Notes: generated from the sequence alone by a model not told the origin. Positions 32,837-42,178 are shown, counted from the stretch's first letter. The stretch: 64,000 nt of DNA from Carboxylicivirga sp. M1479 (GCF_007097485.1 NZ_VKDE01000038.1:1-64000), one strand, 5' to 3'. A program made the numbers and translations.

Positions 32837-35809
32837 ATGCTAACAAACTGTCATTCATACTATAGCTTTAAATACGGCACCATATCAACCGAAGACCTGA
32901 TAAAAGTACTGGTTCACCATGGCTACACCAGCTTTGCACTAACCGATATTAATAACACAGCGGCAAGCATTGACTTTACCCGTCTGGCTGCACAGCATAA
33001 GGTACAGCCTGTGGTGGGTGTCGACTTTAGAAACGGCGTACAACAACAATACGTGGCTATCGCACAAAACAACAAAGGCTACCAGGAGATTAACGAATAC
33101 CTGACACCGCATCTGCACGAGAAGATTGATTTTGACGCACAAGCACCTGCCTTTAAAAATGCTTTTGTTATTTACCCTTTTTCGTATGCCGATGACGAAC
33201 TTCGAAGCAATGAATTTATTGGCGTATCGCCCGATGACTTAAAGCAACTACCCTTTTCGCACTGGAAAAACAAGCAGGATAAATTAGTAATCAAACACAG
33301 CTGTACCTTTCGCAACAAGCACGACTACAACGCCCACCGCCTACTACGCGCCATTGATAAAAACACCCTGTTAAGCAAGCTTCCGCCGGAAGAACAAGCC
33401 ACTGAAGCAGACACCATCATGCCTCAGGAGGAGTTACTGCAATTGTTTGCTGAATATCCGACCATCATTGAAAACACACAGCAACTGCTGGCCTCGTGCA
33501 GCATCGACTTTAATTTTGGCACCAACAAAAACAAGCAAGTATTTACCCAATCAACAGAAGAGGACTTTCAACTATTAAAAAAACGCTGTGAGGAGGGATT
33601 GAATTATCGCTTCCCAGAAAAAAGAGAGGAAGTAATACAGCGTATGAACAAGGAGCTGGAGGTAATTCGCGACCTGGGCTTTTGCGCCTACTTCCTACTT
33701 ACGCTTGATATTATTGATTATGCCCGAAGTGAGAATTTCTACTACATAGGCCGAGGAAGTGGTGCCAATAGTTTAGTGGCCTACCTCCTACGCATTACCA
33801 ATGTAGACCCCATTGATCTGGATCTGTATTTCGAACGTTTCATTAACCCCTTTCGACAGTCGCCACCCGATTTTGACATTGACTTTTCGTGGACCGACCG
33901 CGATGCCGTCACGCGCTATATTTTTGATACCTATGGTTACGACCGCGTGGTTCTGCTGGGTAACTACATCACGTTTAAATATAAATCTGCCATTCGCGAG
34001 ATAGCCAAGGTATTTGGTGTGCCCGACGATGAGATTGTCACACTACAAAAGAACCCATCAGCTGCCAGCAATAGTAAATACGGCCAATGGGTAATTAAGT
34101 ACAGTCAGTTTATCGATGGTTTTCCCAGCCATTGCAGCATCCACTCCAGCGGCATTCTCATTTCCGAGGAGCCCATCTCCTGCTACTCCTCTACCGAGCT
34201 GCTGCCCAAAGGCTTTCCGTCAACCCAGTTTGATATGTACGTGGCCGAAGATGTGGGCTTGCACAAGTTCGATATCCTCAGCCAACGTGGGCTTAGCAAG
34301 ATAAAGGACTCGGTGGATATTATACGTGAGAATACTGGTGTTGACATTGACATTGATGACATCGACCATTTTAAGCGCGATGAGCGCATTAAAGAGCTGC
34401 TGAAAGTAGGCATGGCCATTGGCTGTTTTTATGTGGAGTCGCCAGCCATGCGTATGCTGCTTACCAAGCTCAAGGCCGATGATTACCTGCGCCTGGTGGC
34501 CGCCAGCTCTATTATTCGCCCAGGCGTGGCTAAAAGTGGCATGATGCGTGAGTATATTCTGCGTTTTCAGAACCCTGAGCGACGCGAGCAAGCCAGAAAA
34601 GACCTGCCAGAGCTGTACAACATACTAGAAGAGACCTACGGTGTGATGGTGTATCAGGAGGATGTAATTAAGGTGGCCCATTACCTTGCTGGCCTATCAC
34701 TCGACGAGGCCGATGTACTGCGTCGTGGCATGTCGTGGAAGTTTAGGCAGCGTAATGAATTTTGGAAAGTACGTGAGAAGTTTTTCAACAACTGCCAGCA
34801 GAAAGGCTACGCCGAGCAAACCATAGCCGATATATGGCGACAGATTGAAAGCTTTGCCAACTATGCCTTTGCCAAAGGACACTCGGCCAGCTATGCCGTA
34901 GAAAGCTATCAGGCTCTGTACCTCAAAGCCTATTATCCACGCGAGTACATGACGGCTACCCTCAATAATGGCGGCGGATTTTACCGTGCCGAACTGTACC
35001 TGCACGAAGCACGCATGCACGGCGCTATTATTGAAGCCCCTTGCGTTAACCGCAGCGACTGGCCCTGTACCATTAAGGGCAAACATTTGTTCTTAGGCTT
35101 GTTTATGCTCTATGGCCTAGAAAAGAAAAGTGTACAACTCCTGCTCAATGAACGTGGCCTATGTGGCGAGTTTACCAACCTGCCCGATTTTGTAAACCGC
35201 GTACCCATCTCTTTGGAACAATTGCTTATTCTCATACGCATTGATGCCTTTCGTTTTACGGGCAAAACAAAAAAGGAATTACTGTGGGATGCGCATCACA
35301 TATTGGGTCACAGTAAAGTGACCAAACCCGAGCCTACATTATTTCAGGCCAAAGTGCAGGAGTTTGAACTGCCCGACCTGTGGGAGCACGAACTGGAAGA
35401 TGCATTTGATGAGCTAGAGCTACTGGGCTTTTCGCTAAGCTCTCCGTTTAAACTATTGGAAAAACAGCTGCCCAGCTTGCTCAAATCGGCCGACTTACCA
35501 CGCTTAATTAATAAAACAGTGGCCATTGTGGGCTACCTCATCACGCGTAAACCCACACGCACCAGCACTGGCGAAAGCATGTCCTTCGGCACTTTTCTGG
35601 ATATTGATGGCCACTGGCTCGATACCGTTCATTTTGCCCACTCGTTTAAGCGCTATCCGTTTAGAGGGCCTGGCTGCTACCTCATACGTGGCAAGGTAGT
35701 GGAGGAATATGGTTTTATATGTGTAGAAGTTAATCAGATGTACCGCTTACACAATCAAAGTCTGGAAGAGAATACGCGATTGCAAAAGCCGCTGGCCATT
35801 GGTGGTTAA
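32837..35809 (+). CDS. DnaE2-type (error-prone) DNA polymerase III alpha subunit
   Basis: 990 residues, shorter than the ~1160 of replicative DnaE. An N-terminal PHP domain is altered (NCHSYYS in place of HxHSEYS), suggesting loss of metal-dependent proofreading. The polymerase core has YIGRGSGANSLVAYLL and the catalytic Asp pair in PPDFDIDFSWTDRD. SYAVESYQALYLKAYYP and a C-terminal OB-like region follow. The lack of the replicative C-terminal tail and the place right behind dinB fit the DnaE2/ImuC class rather than the main replicase. Base composition is somewhat richer in GC than the surrounding intergenic DNA. Confidence 0.9.
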   Translation: MLTNCHSYYSFKYGTISTEDLIKVLVHHGYTSFALTDINNTAASIDFTRLAAQHKVQPVVGVDFRNGVQQQYVAIAQNNKGYQEINEYLTPHLHEKIDFDAQAPAFKNAFVIYPFSYADDELRSNEFIGVSPDDLKQLPFSHWKNKQDKLVIKHSCTFRNKHDYNAHRLLRAIDKNTLLSKLPPEEQATEADTIMPQEELLQLFAEYPTIIENTQQLLASCSIDFNFGTNKNKQVFTQSTEEDFQLLKKRCEEGLNYRFPEKREEVIQRMNKELEVIRDLGFCAYFLLTLDIIDYARSENFYYIGRGSGANSLVAYLLRITNVDPIDLDLYFERFINPFRQSPPDFDIDFSWTDRDAVTRYIFDTYGYDRVVLLGNYITFKYKSAIREIAKVFGVPDDEIVTLQKNPSAASNSKYGQWVIKYSQFIDGFPSHCSIHSSGILISEEPISCYSSTELLPKGFPSTQFDMYVAEDVGLHKFDILSQRGLSKIKDSVDIIRENTGVDIDIDDIDHFKRDERIKELLKVGMAIGCFYVESPAMRMLLTKLKADDYLRLVAASSIIRPGVAKSGMMREYILRFQNPERREQARKDLPELYNILEETYGVMVYQEDVIKVAHYLAGLSLDEADVLRRGMSWKFRQRNEFWKVREKFFNNCQQKGYAEQTIADIWRQIESFANYAFAKGHSASYAVESYQALYLKAYYPREYMTATLNNGGGFYRAELYLHEARMHGAIIEAPCVNRSDWPCTIKGKHLFLGLFMLYGLEKKSVQLLLNERGLCGEFTNLPDFVNRVPISLEQLLILIRIDAFRFTGKTKKELLWDAHHILGHSKVTKPEPTLFQAKVQEFELPDLWEHELEDAFDELELLGFSLSSPFKLLEKQLPSLLKSADLPRLINKTVAIVGYLITRKPTRTSTGESMSFGTFLDIDGHWLDTVHFAHSFKRYPFRGPGCYLIRGKVVEEYGFICVEVNQMYRLHNQSLEENTRLQKPLAIGG

Positions 35810-35896
35810 ATATGTAATATGCGTTAGAAAATCAGAGTTAAAGGTGGCTGTGTAGGCTTAGCTGAAAAGTGGTAATGCCGATGTTGAGCACCATAA

Positions 35897-37060
35897 TTAT
35901 TCCTCCACTATAATACTAACTGTATCTTCAGTCTCATTTGCATACTCATCTACGGCTGTAAATATTAAACTAAATTCCCCAATCACATTTGGGTTCATAG
36001 TTAAAGTCATTTTCTCTTTATCAAAATTAACCCAATCCAACTTTTCATTTTTAAGGCTAATTTCCAATTTATCACTATCAATATCCTTAAAGTAATCTGT
36101 CGGAATTGATACATTAAACTCCTTTCCAATCTTTATGACCTTTGGTTGAATTGGTTCAAAAACATATGGCTTGAATACATTTTGAGTATTTACCCAATAG
36201 ATATCAGACTCTGCATATCCTTTGTCATTAAAAATCTGCTTAGTGAAAAATAAAAACCTATTATCTATAGAAACGAATGGTCGCCTTTCCCAATCACTTG
36301 TATTGATTTTTGAACCCAATAATTCTGGCTGAATCCAGTTGCCGCTATAATCTCTATAACTAATAAATAAATCAGGTCCATTCTCATTTGTTGCGTACCT
36401 ACTAAAAATAATATAGCTCTCATTCGCTGAGACAAAAATGCTTTCTTCATCACGAACTGAAGAAATTGAATTTAATCGTTCAGCATCTATGTAATTATTG
36501 TTTTCGAGTGAAGAACAATACAAATCAGCTAATCCATTACCATCTCTGTTTGATGAAAAGTAAATTGTATTATTCATACTCATGCAGGCTGTTGACTCTC
36601 TCGTTAATGTACTTATTGGACTATCTATTTTCTCAGGCTGCTCCCAAAAACCATTCTGCTTTGTTAACATCCAAATATCGGTAAAACCATTATTTGCATC
36701 TGGTCTGCTTTGTGCAAATAGAAGTGATTTGCCACTAGGTGAAAAATATGGTAGAAAAACGCTTTCATTTTCCAGTGGCTCTAACACTTCAGGTTTTGTC
36801 CAGCTCCTATCTTCTTTATTGGAATAGTATATAGTACCACTAAAGTCACCTTTGTTGAAAATTCCAAATGCTAATTCTTGTGAATTTGGTGCAAATGAAA
36901 TCCCATGTTCAAACCGTCCTTTTATTGAAATAACATCTTTTGCAAATATTTCCGGAGTAGTACCAGGTTCTGTTTGTCCAAAATAGTCAATAGTTAAAGT
37001 ACTTTTATTACAAGCTATCAATCCGAAGATGAATATGAATGGTAAAAATCTTTTAATCAT
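35897..37060 (-). CDS. PD40 beta-propeller lipoprotein
   Basis: 387 residues from the Met opening a lipoprotein signal (MIKRFLPFIFIFGLIAC, Cys17). Repeated PD40 blades occur at about 50-290 (FSPSGKSLLFAQSRPDANNG, NNTIYFSSNRDGNGLADLY). The last 90 residues form an Ig/cadherin-like domain (FTAVDEYANETEDTVSIIVEE). Likely anchored in the outer membrane facing the periplasm or surface. A remnant of a second copy of its 3' end lies 1 kb away at 37913. Function unknown. The divergent space toward dnaE (35810-35896) holds nothing clear. Confidence 0.75.
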   Translation of the reverse strand: MIKRFLPFIFIFGLIACNKSTLTIDYFGQTEPGTTPEIFAKDVISIKGRFEHGISFAPNSQELAFGIFNKGDFSGTIYYSNKEDRSWTKPEVLEPLENESVFLPYFSPSGKSLLFAQSRPDANNGFTDIWMLTKQNGFWEQPEKIDSPISTLTRESTACMSMNNTIYFSSNRDGNGLADLYCSSLENNNYIDAERLNSISSVRDEESIFVSANESYIIFSRYATNENGPDLFISYRDYSGNWIQPELLGSKINTSDWERRPFVSIDNRFLFFTKQIFNDKGYAESDIYWVNTQNVFKPYVFEPIQPKVIKIGKEFNVSIPTDYFKDIDSDKLEISLKNEKLDWVNFDKEKMTLTMNPNVIGEFSLIFTAVDEYANETEDTVSIIVEE

Positions 37061-37235
37061 AGCTAGCATTTGTAATGTCGTTTTTTATGGTGCCAAGGTC
37101 TCGCTAAAATGGTGTCGTGAGATATTTCAACACTTCCATAATAAACAGAGCCAAAACGTTGGTTGTAAAAGCCTCTACTCTTCTCCAAAGAGTTAATCTC
37201 TGCCTGCTTTTGTACAAGTACTTATTTATTACTCA

Positions 37236-37754
37236 TTAATATTTTGGGATTCCATTCTTAAAAACATGTCTTGTTATGGCAATCCATAAAACAATAACCG
37301 AAATAAATAACAGGTTTCGAGCCCCTGCTAAATGTAGTCCCTTAAAAATTACACTTGTCCAGAAAAATATATACCAGACTATTTTCAGTCTTTCAACCAA
37401 CAGGTCATTCTTTGTTATTTTTAGCCTAATTAATTGATCTATTAAAATCATAATTAACCCAACTGAAATTAAAGCATAAGCTAATATAGTCGGAAGATGC
37501 ATAACAAGAACTCCTGCTCCAGCTATAATCAATAAGTCTCCCAGCCATACCAATTTTCGTTTATGGTTTTCCTTTAGTTTTGTTGTCATTATTAGAAAAG
37601 CGATACCTAATAATTGAAGAGCAATATATAAGACATTAAAAAATTTATGAATGAACACACTGTCTGAACCAACTGTCCTTAGGTAAACCCCAATGCCAGA
37701 ATAAATAACGATAAGAAACAATGATGTGTAAGCTAATATTCTTTTCGAACTCAT
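37236..37754 (-). CDS. Small integral-membrane protein of unknown function
   Basis: 172 residues with about six hydrophobic segments (roughly 8-26, 37-56, 68-82, 87-106, 122-138, 146-160) separated by short charged loops (TTKLKENHKRKL; RLKITKNDLL). No family is recognised. It lies upstream of the PD40 lipoprotein on the same strand, 170 bp apart, so co-transcription is possible but not shown. Confidence 0.5.
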   Translation of the reverse strand: MSSKRILAYTSLFLIVIYSGIGVYLRTVGSDSVFIHKFFNVLYIALQLLGIAFLIMTTKLKENHKRKLVWLGDLLIIAGAGVLVMHLPTILAYALISVGLIMILIDQLIRLKITKNDLLVERLKIVWYIFFWTSVIFKGLHLAGARNLLFISVIVLWIAITRHVFKNGIPKY

Positions 37755-37912
37755 GTATTACGATATTAAATTATTGACTAGCATTGAGAATATGCGGAGT
37801 ACAGTATTTCAAAGTACTTCACTATCAAACTGCAACTTTGTTTATTAAATGCTTTATATTCAATTTTTCCAAATCGCCACGCATTAAGAATAGTTATTGG
37901 TGAGCACTGTAA

Positions 37913-37951
37913 TTATTCCTCCACTATAACTTCAACCGTATTTTCAGTCTC
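37913..37951 (-). pseudogene. Remnant of a second PD40-lipoprotein 3' end
   Basis: The minus strand reads ETENTVEVIVEE-stop, closely matching the end ETEDTVSIIVEE-stop of the gene at 35897. The base similarity also covers about 45 bp including GTAATTATTCCTCCACTATAA beyond the stop. No longer frame precedes it, so only a tail is left. Confidence 0.6.
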
Positions 37952-37983
37952 GCGACTATAAATAACTAATGACACTTCAATAC

Positions 37984-38703
37984 TTAAAAAGCAATTTTTA
38001 TAATGATATCTCTTCTTTTTTTCCAATCCAAACCTTGTGCTTTCTGTTTAATAAATTGTTCGCTTAAATTCACTTCTAATTGGTGAATAATTGACTTAAA
38101 ATTAACATACAATTCTGATAAATCAATTTCTTTTTTTTCATAAATCACCGTAGATTTCCGCCCTTTTCTTATGAAGGTTTGAAGCGTAATCTTATGTAAT
38201 TCATCTATTGGAAGATCACGTTTCTCTATTCTTAATTGCTTTTCCTTAACTGGAATATAAAGGCCACTAAGTGCATAAAACTTATGAAGAAAATTATCTT
38301 TCCCAAAATTAATTAACCATGAAACCGTTCCATAAAACGGCATATCATATTCAAGTAAACATTCCTCTACTCTTTCATCCATATGTTGAAAGGTATTTCT
38401 CAAAGGAGTTACTTTCGACAATTCTTTAATTAACTCGTGATTATTGTTAGTTGGCAGCAGCTTGTAAAGCTTTATAAATCTTTGAATATTGTCAATAATA
38501 CTCCAGCAAAAATTGAATGTTGGTATTAAGTTCTTCTTTTTATTACCATGCTTATATGATAATCCTTTAAGTTCTTTATCCAAAGAAGAATAGTTTTCCT
38601 CAATCAGTTCTATTGTGAATCTTATGGAGTCAAGGATCAATAAATCTTTCCTTTTTAATCCTACAGGAAGATTATAAAGGGGAGAATCTTCTTTGTTAAT
38701 CAT
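37984..38703 (-). CDS. Hypothetical protein with a HEPN-like RNase motif
   Basis: 239 residues, mainly helical, cytoplasmic, rich in Lys. No close family is recognised. The segment LRNTFQHMDERVEE contains Arg102-Asn-x3-His107, which fits the R-N-x3-H (Rx4H) signature of HEPN RNases, set between helices as in that superfamily. Many HEPN proteins serve in toxin-antitoxin or anti-phage systems, but no partner gene is seen beside it. The assignment rests on one motif. Confidence 0.45.
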   Translation of the reverse strand: MINKEDSPLYNLPVGLKRKDLLILDSIRFTIELIEENYSSLDKELKGLSYKHGNKKKNLIPTFNFCWSIIDNIQRFIKLYKLLPTNNNHELIKELSKVTPLRNTFQHMDERVEECLLEYDMPFYGTVSWLINFGKDNFLHKFYALSGLYIPVKEKQLRIEKRDLPIDELHKITLQTFIRKGRKSTVIYEKKEIDLSELYVNFKSIIHQLEVNLSEQFIKQKAQGLDWKKRRDIIIKIAF

Positions 38704-38901
38704 ATATTATTGAATTCAGTTTTTATTTTTCTTGCGGTCATCTCATCCCTAACCCTATCTACAAAACGGTATTTCCACCCTTGTACCTACACATGTATCA
38801 CTCATTAATGAATTACCGTGTTTTGAATCATCGTTCTGTGGGCATTGTTGGCCAGTTAGTCCCTCTAAAAATAGAATTATTTTATTAAATAAGACCAAAA
38901 A

Positions 38902-38948
38902 CGGATGTCATCTCTTTAACACATGCTATAATAGAGATGACATCCGTG
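38902..38948. repeat. Long-stem hairpin, copy 1
   Basis: ACGGATGTCATCTCT and AGAGATGACATCCGT form a perfect 15-bp stem around a 17-nt loop. The identical stem, with a loop of the same length but different sequence, recurs at 39300. Confidence 0.85.
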
Positions 38949-39085
38949 TGTTGGCAATTATAGTTAATCACTCAGAGATGAACCAAAACGTCGCAACTAA
39001 TCAAACAAGATCCCCTTCTCTTCAGCATATTCATGAATTTCTTACAGCATCCATATGGTTTTCTAAAAGCACATTTTTCATTTTT

Positions 39086-39140
39086 AACTAGTGTTATAGT
39101 AATCTTTTAACTAGTGTTAATAATTATTTTTACACTAGTT
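39086..39140. repeat. Direct and inverted ACTAGTGTTA repeats
   Basis: AACTAGTGTTA begins at 39086 and again at 39109 (23 bp apart), and the inverse ACACTAGTT is at 39132-39140. The second and third copies can form a 9-bp stem. Confidence 0.6.
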
Positions 39141-39299
39141 ATAAGATAAAAACATAAGCATACTTCATCATGTTAATGCTTTAGAAAATTTATAAACATA
39201 CCAATGGAATTGCCAATGTAGCAGTTATGGTTCAATCACACTGGAGGAAGCCTCCTTGATAAAAGCCACTATTGCATGGTGCGATCCTGTAATGAAAAA

Positions 39300-39346
39300 A
39301 CGGATGTCATCTCTTTAATGCATATCGCAATAGAGATGACATCCGT
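39300..39346. repeat. Long-stem hairpin, copy 2
   Basis: The 15-bp stem and 17-nt loop length are as at 38902-38948, in the same orientation. The loop differs (TTAATGCATATCGCAAT against TTAACACATGCTATAAT). Confidence 0.85.
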
Positions 39347-39370
39347 GCTCCCTAGTCTGCAAGTCACTAT

Positions 39371-39409
39371 ACAACAAAGGCTGCCTCGTGTGAAGCAGCC
39401 TCTGTTGTT
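39371..39409 (-). terminator. Terminator of the DPP11 gene
   Basis: GGCTGC and GCAGCC pair, extended by ACAACA/TGTTGT flanks, about 20 bp after the peptidase stop codon. The T run is weak, so the element is only probable. Confidence 0.55.
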
Positions 39410-39426
39410 ATAATATCTGATAGTAT

Positions 39427-41586
39427 TTACTCTACAATCGTCATTTCGTCTAATAAATAACCAGCTCCGGCCATTTTATCAACAATGAACAACACATAAC
39501 GCATGTCTAACGAAATATTACGACACTGCTCCGGGTTGTACATCAAGTCACTCATTACACCTTCCCAGGCACGGTCAAAGTTAATACCAATCAGGTGTCC
39601 ATCGGCGTTTAATACCGGACTACCCGAGTTACCACCTGTTGTGTGGTTAGTAGCTACAAAACACACAGGTACTGTTCCGTCAACTTCATAACGACCATAA
39701 TCTTTGGTTTTATACAGCTCTTTCAGCTTAGCTGGCACACGGTAATCATAAATATCTGGATTATCCTTTTCCATAATACCCTCCAAGGTAGTGAAGTGCT
39801 TGTACTCAACAGCATCGCGTGCCGTATAACCTTTTACCTGACCGTAAGATACTCGCAAGGTAAAGTTGGCATCCGGATAAAATACTTTGTCGGCTTTAAA
39901 TTGCATTTGAGCAGCCATGTAGTCTTTATCCAAAGCACTCAACTGAAGCTTAAACTTCTTAAGCTGAGGATATACTTTATCTTTATAAACCGCAGCAAAG
40001 CTCTCGTTTAAATGGTAAGCCGGATCTTTTTCCAACTTCTTAAGCGACTTGGCTGAGAACTCATTGATAAATGCCAAAACAGCTGCTTTATCATCAAAAA
40101 TTGACTTGCCAAACACGTAGTCAACGTACTTAGCCACGTTGCCTTTGTATTTTCCATTAATCGATGCATACACATCTGGTTGGAAAGCGGCATCAATGTT
40201 TTCGGCATACATGGTTAAAAGCTTTACCGAAAGCTCCATGTCTATTGGCTCGTAGTAGTTTTTAAAGAAAAGCTCAACACGCTCAGTTAACTTTTCTTTC
40301 AACTTTTGTGCTGCTTCCTCATTCAACTCTTTGGCTGTATAAATGTCTTTTAAAGCATTCATCTGATTAGCCAAGTAAGCTATTTCCATGCCGTTCGACG
40401 GAATCATTTCGCGGTAGTAACCATACGTTAAGTTGTAGTTCGTATAGTCTTTATAAATGGCTTTATACTTGGTCAACAGATCGGCATACTCAGGCTTCTG
40501 CGCCTTGGCCCAAGCCGTAAAATCAGCTTCGTACTGCTGCTTTTTGTTGATGGCATCTAAAATTTCTAAACCACGATTCTCGCCAATCCAACGCTTCCAG
40601 CTATTGGAGATACGGGCATTTTTAGCTGCATATTTAATACGTACCGCCGGATCAGCACCCTGGTAGCGGTTCATAATGCCTAACTTCTGCGTACGTACAT
40701 CAATCAACTTAGGGTTTACCGTTTCGGTTAACATTTCTAAGTGGTACGATGGTACATACTGGTAGGTGCTACCCGGGTAACCAAACACCATGGTAAAATC
40801 ACCCTCATTAACACCTTTTAATGATACCGGGAAATGCTGTGCTGGCTGATATGGCACATTGTCTTTTGAATAGTCGGCAGGCTCATTATCCTTGTTGGCA
40901 TAAATACGAAACATAGAGAAATCACCAGTGTGACGGGGCCACATCCAGTTATCGGTATCGCCACCGAATTTACCAATGGCCGATGGAGGAGCTCCAACTA
41001 AACGCACGTCGGTAAATACTTCGTTAATAAATAAAAAGTACTGGTTGCCCTGGAAAAATGGCTTTAACACAGCTTTGTAATGCGTGTCTTTAATCGCTTC
41101 TTCCTTAATTGCTTTGATGTTGGCATCAATTACTTTTTTACGTTCAGCCGTTTCCATATCATCATTTACGCCTTCCAATACACGCTCAGTCACATCGTCC
41201 ATGCGCTTTAAAAAGGTTACCGATAAACCTGGATTAACCAACTCTTCGTCCTGCGACATAGCCCAGAAACCATTGGTTAAGTAATCGTTTTCAACAGAGC
41301 TATGGTATTGAATTTGACCATAACCACAGTGGTGGTTGGTAACAATTAAGCCCTTATCAGAAATCAGTTCACCAGTACAACCGCGACCAAATATCACGAC
41401 TGCATCTTTTAAACAAGCCTCGTTAACGCTGTACACATCTTCGGCTGTTAGCTTAAAGCCCAACTCTTGCATGCGCTCAATGTTGTATTTCTTCAACAAC
41501 ATCGGTATCCACATACCCTCATCGGCTTTTGCCAATGGCTGCAATAACAATGCAGCGACTAGTATCAATAATAGTTTCCTATACAT
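39427..41586 (-). CDS. dpp11: S46-family dipeptidyl-peptidase, Asp/Glu-specific (DPP11)
   Basis: 719 residues with a signal peptide (MYRKLLLILVAALLLQPLAKA). A chymotrypsin-like serine exopeptidase with His in IVTNHHCG (~85), Asp in GGDTDNWMWPRHTGD, and Ser654 in GGNSGSP. Arg672 (GINFDRAW) lies 18 residues after Ser654, matching Arg673 of Porphyromonas DPP11, which sets preference for acidic P1 residues; DPP7 has Gly there. Periplasmic dipeptide release for amino-acid use is the known role. It is first in line after maf on the same strand (20 bp), so co-transcription with maf is likely. Confidence 0.92.
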   Translation of the reverse strand: MYRKLLLILVAALLLQPLAKADEGMWIPMLLKKYNIERMQELGFKLTAEDVYSVNEACLKDAVVIFGRGCTGELISDKGLIVTNHHCGYGQIQYHSSVENDYLTNGFWAMSQDEELVNPGLSVTFLKRMDDVTERVLEGVNDDMETAERKKVIDANIKAIKEEAIKDTHYKAVLKPFFQGNQYFLFINEVFTDVRLVGAPPSAIGKFGGDTDNWMWPRHTGDFSMFRIYANKDNEPADYSKDNVPYQPAQHFPVSLKGVNEGDFTMVFGYPGSTYQYVPSYHLEMLTETVNPKLIDVRTQKLGIMNRYQGADPAVRIKYAAKNARISNSWKRWIGENRGLEILDAINKKQQYEADFTAWAKAQKPEYADLLTKYKAIYKDYTNYNLTYGYYREMIPSNGMEIAYLANQMNALKDIYTAKELNEEAAQKLKEKLTERVELFFKNYYEPIDMELSVKLLTMYAENIDAAFQPDVYASINGKYKGNVAKYVDYVFGKSIFDDKAAVLAFINEFSAKSLKKLEKDPAYHLNESFAAVYKDKVYPQLKKFKLQLSALDKDYMAAQMQFKADKVFYPDANFTLRVSYGQVKGYTARDAVEYKHFTTLEGIMEKDNPDIYDYRVPAKLKELYKTKDYGRYEVDGTVPVCFVATNHTTGGNSGSPVLNADGHLIGINFDRAWEGVMSDLMYNPEQCRNISLDMRYVLFIVDKMAGAGYLLDEMTIVE

Positions 41587-41605
41587 ATTTGTTGATTTAT
41601 TGGAT

Positions 41606-42178
41606 TTAAAATTCGTTTAATTCAGTATATAACTTTTGCACAGGCAAGCCCACCACATTGAAGTACGAACCCTCAATGCGCTCAATGCCAATCATACCAA
41701 TCCACTCCTGAATACCATAGGCACCCGCTTTATCGAAAGGTTGGTAATTATCAATGTAAAAATCTATTTCCTGGATGCTTAGCTGCTTGAAAAACACTTT
41801 GGTAGAAACGGTAAAGGTTTTCTGCTTATCAGCCGCTGTTAATGCCACACCCGTAATTACTTCGTGCTCCTTGCCCGACAGCATTTGCAGCATCTTTACG
41901 GCTTCTTTTCTATCGGCTGGCTTACCCAGTATTTGCTCATCGCACAATACAATGGTATCGGCAGTGATAACAATGGTGGGCTCCTTCTTTAAATCTTCAT
42001 GATAGGGAACTGCCTTTTGTTGGGCCAGGTAAACCGGCACTTTCAAGGCTTCCATATCATCCGGAAATACCTCATCCACCTCTTCTTTCAAAACCACTTC
42101 AAAGGCAAGTTGTAATTGCGATAACAATTCATTCCTACGAGGTGATTGAGAGGCCAATATTATTTTATGATTCAGCAT
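41606..42178 (-). CDS. maf: Maf nucleotide pyrophosphatase
   Basis: 191 residues from the Met opening the family motif MLNHKIILASQSPRRNELL. Maf proteins hydrolyse dTTP/UTP and modified nucleotides. Visible: ITADTIVL, GKPADRKEAVKMLQMLSGKEHEV and DKAGAYGIQEW, all conserved. An upstream Met would add 5 residues. It is within a same-strand series kdsC-like, UbiA, maf, dpp11; maf beside the UbiA and KdsC genes is a recurring Bacteroidota arrangement. Confidence 0.93.
   Translation of the reverse strand: MLNHKIILASQSPRRNELLSQLQLAFEVVLKEEVDEVFPDDMEALKVPVYLAQQKAVPYHEDLKKEPTIVITADTIVLCDEQILGKPADRKEAVKMLQMLSGKEHEVITGVALTAADKQKTFTVSTKVFFKQLSIQEIDFYIDNYQPFDKAGAYGIQEWIGMIGIERIEGSYFNVVGLPVQKLYTELNEF

Larger units (their letters stand above)
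38704..39426. other. Gene-free stretch with repeated hairpins
   Basis: No gene is seen. The stretch holds two near-identical hairpins ~400 bp apart, a cluster of ACTAGTGTTA repeats between them and the terminator of the peptidase gene; each is listed separately. The segments between show no recognisable structure. Confidence 0.6.
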
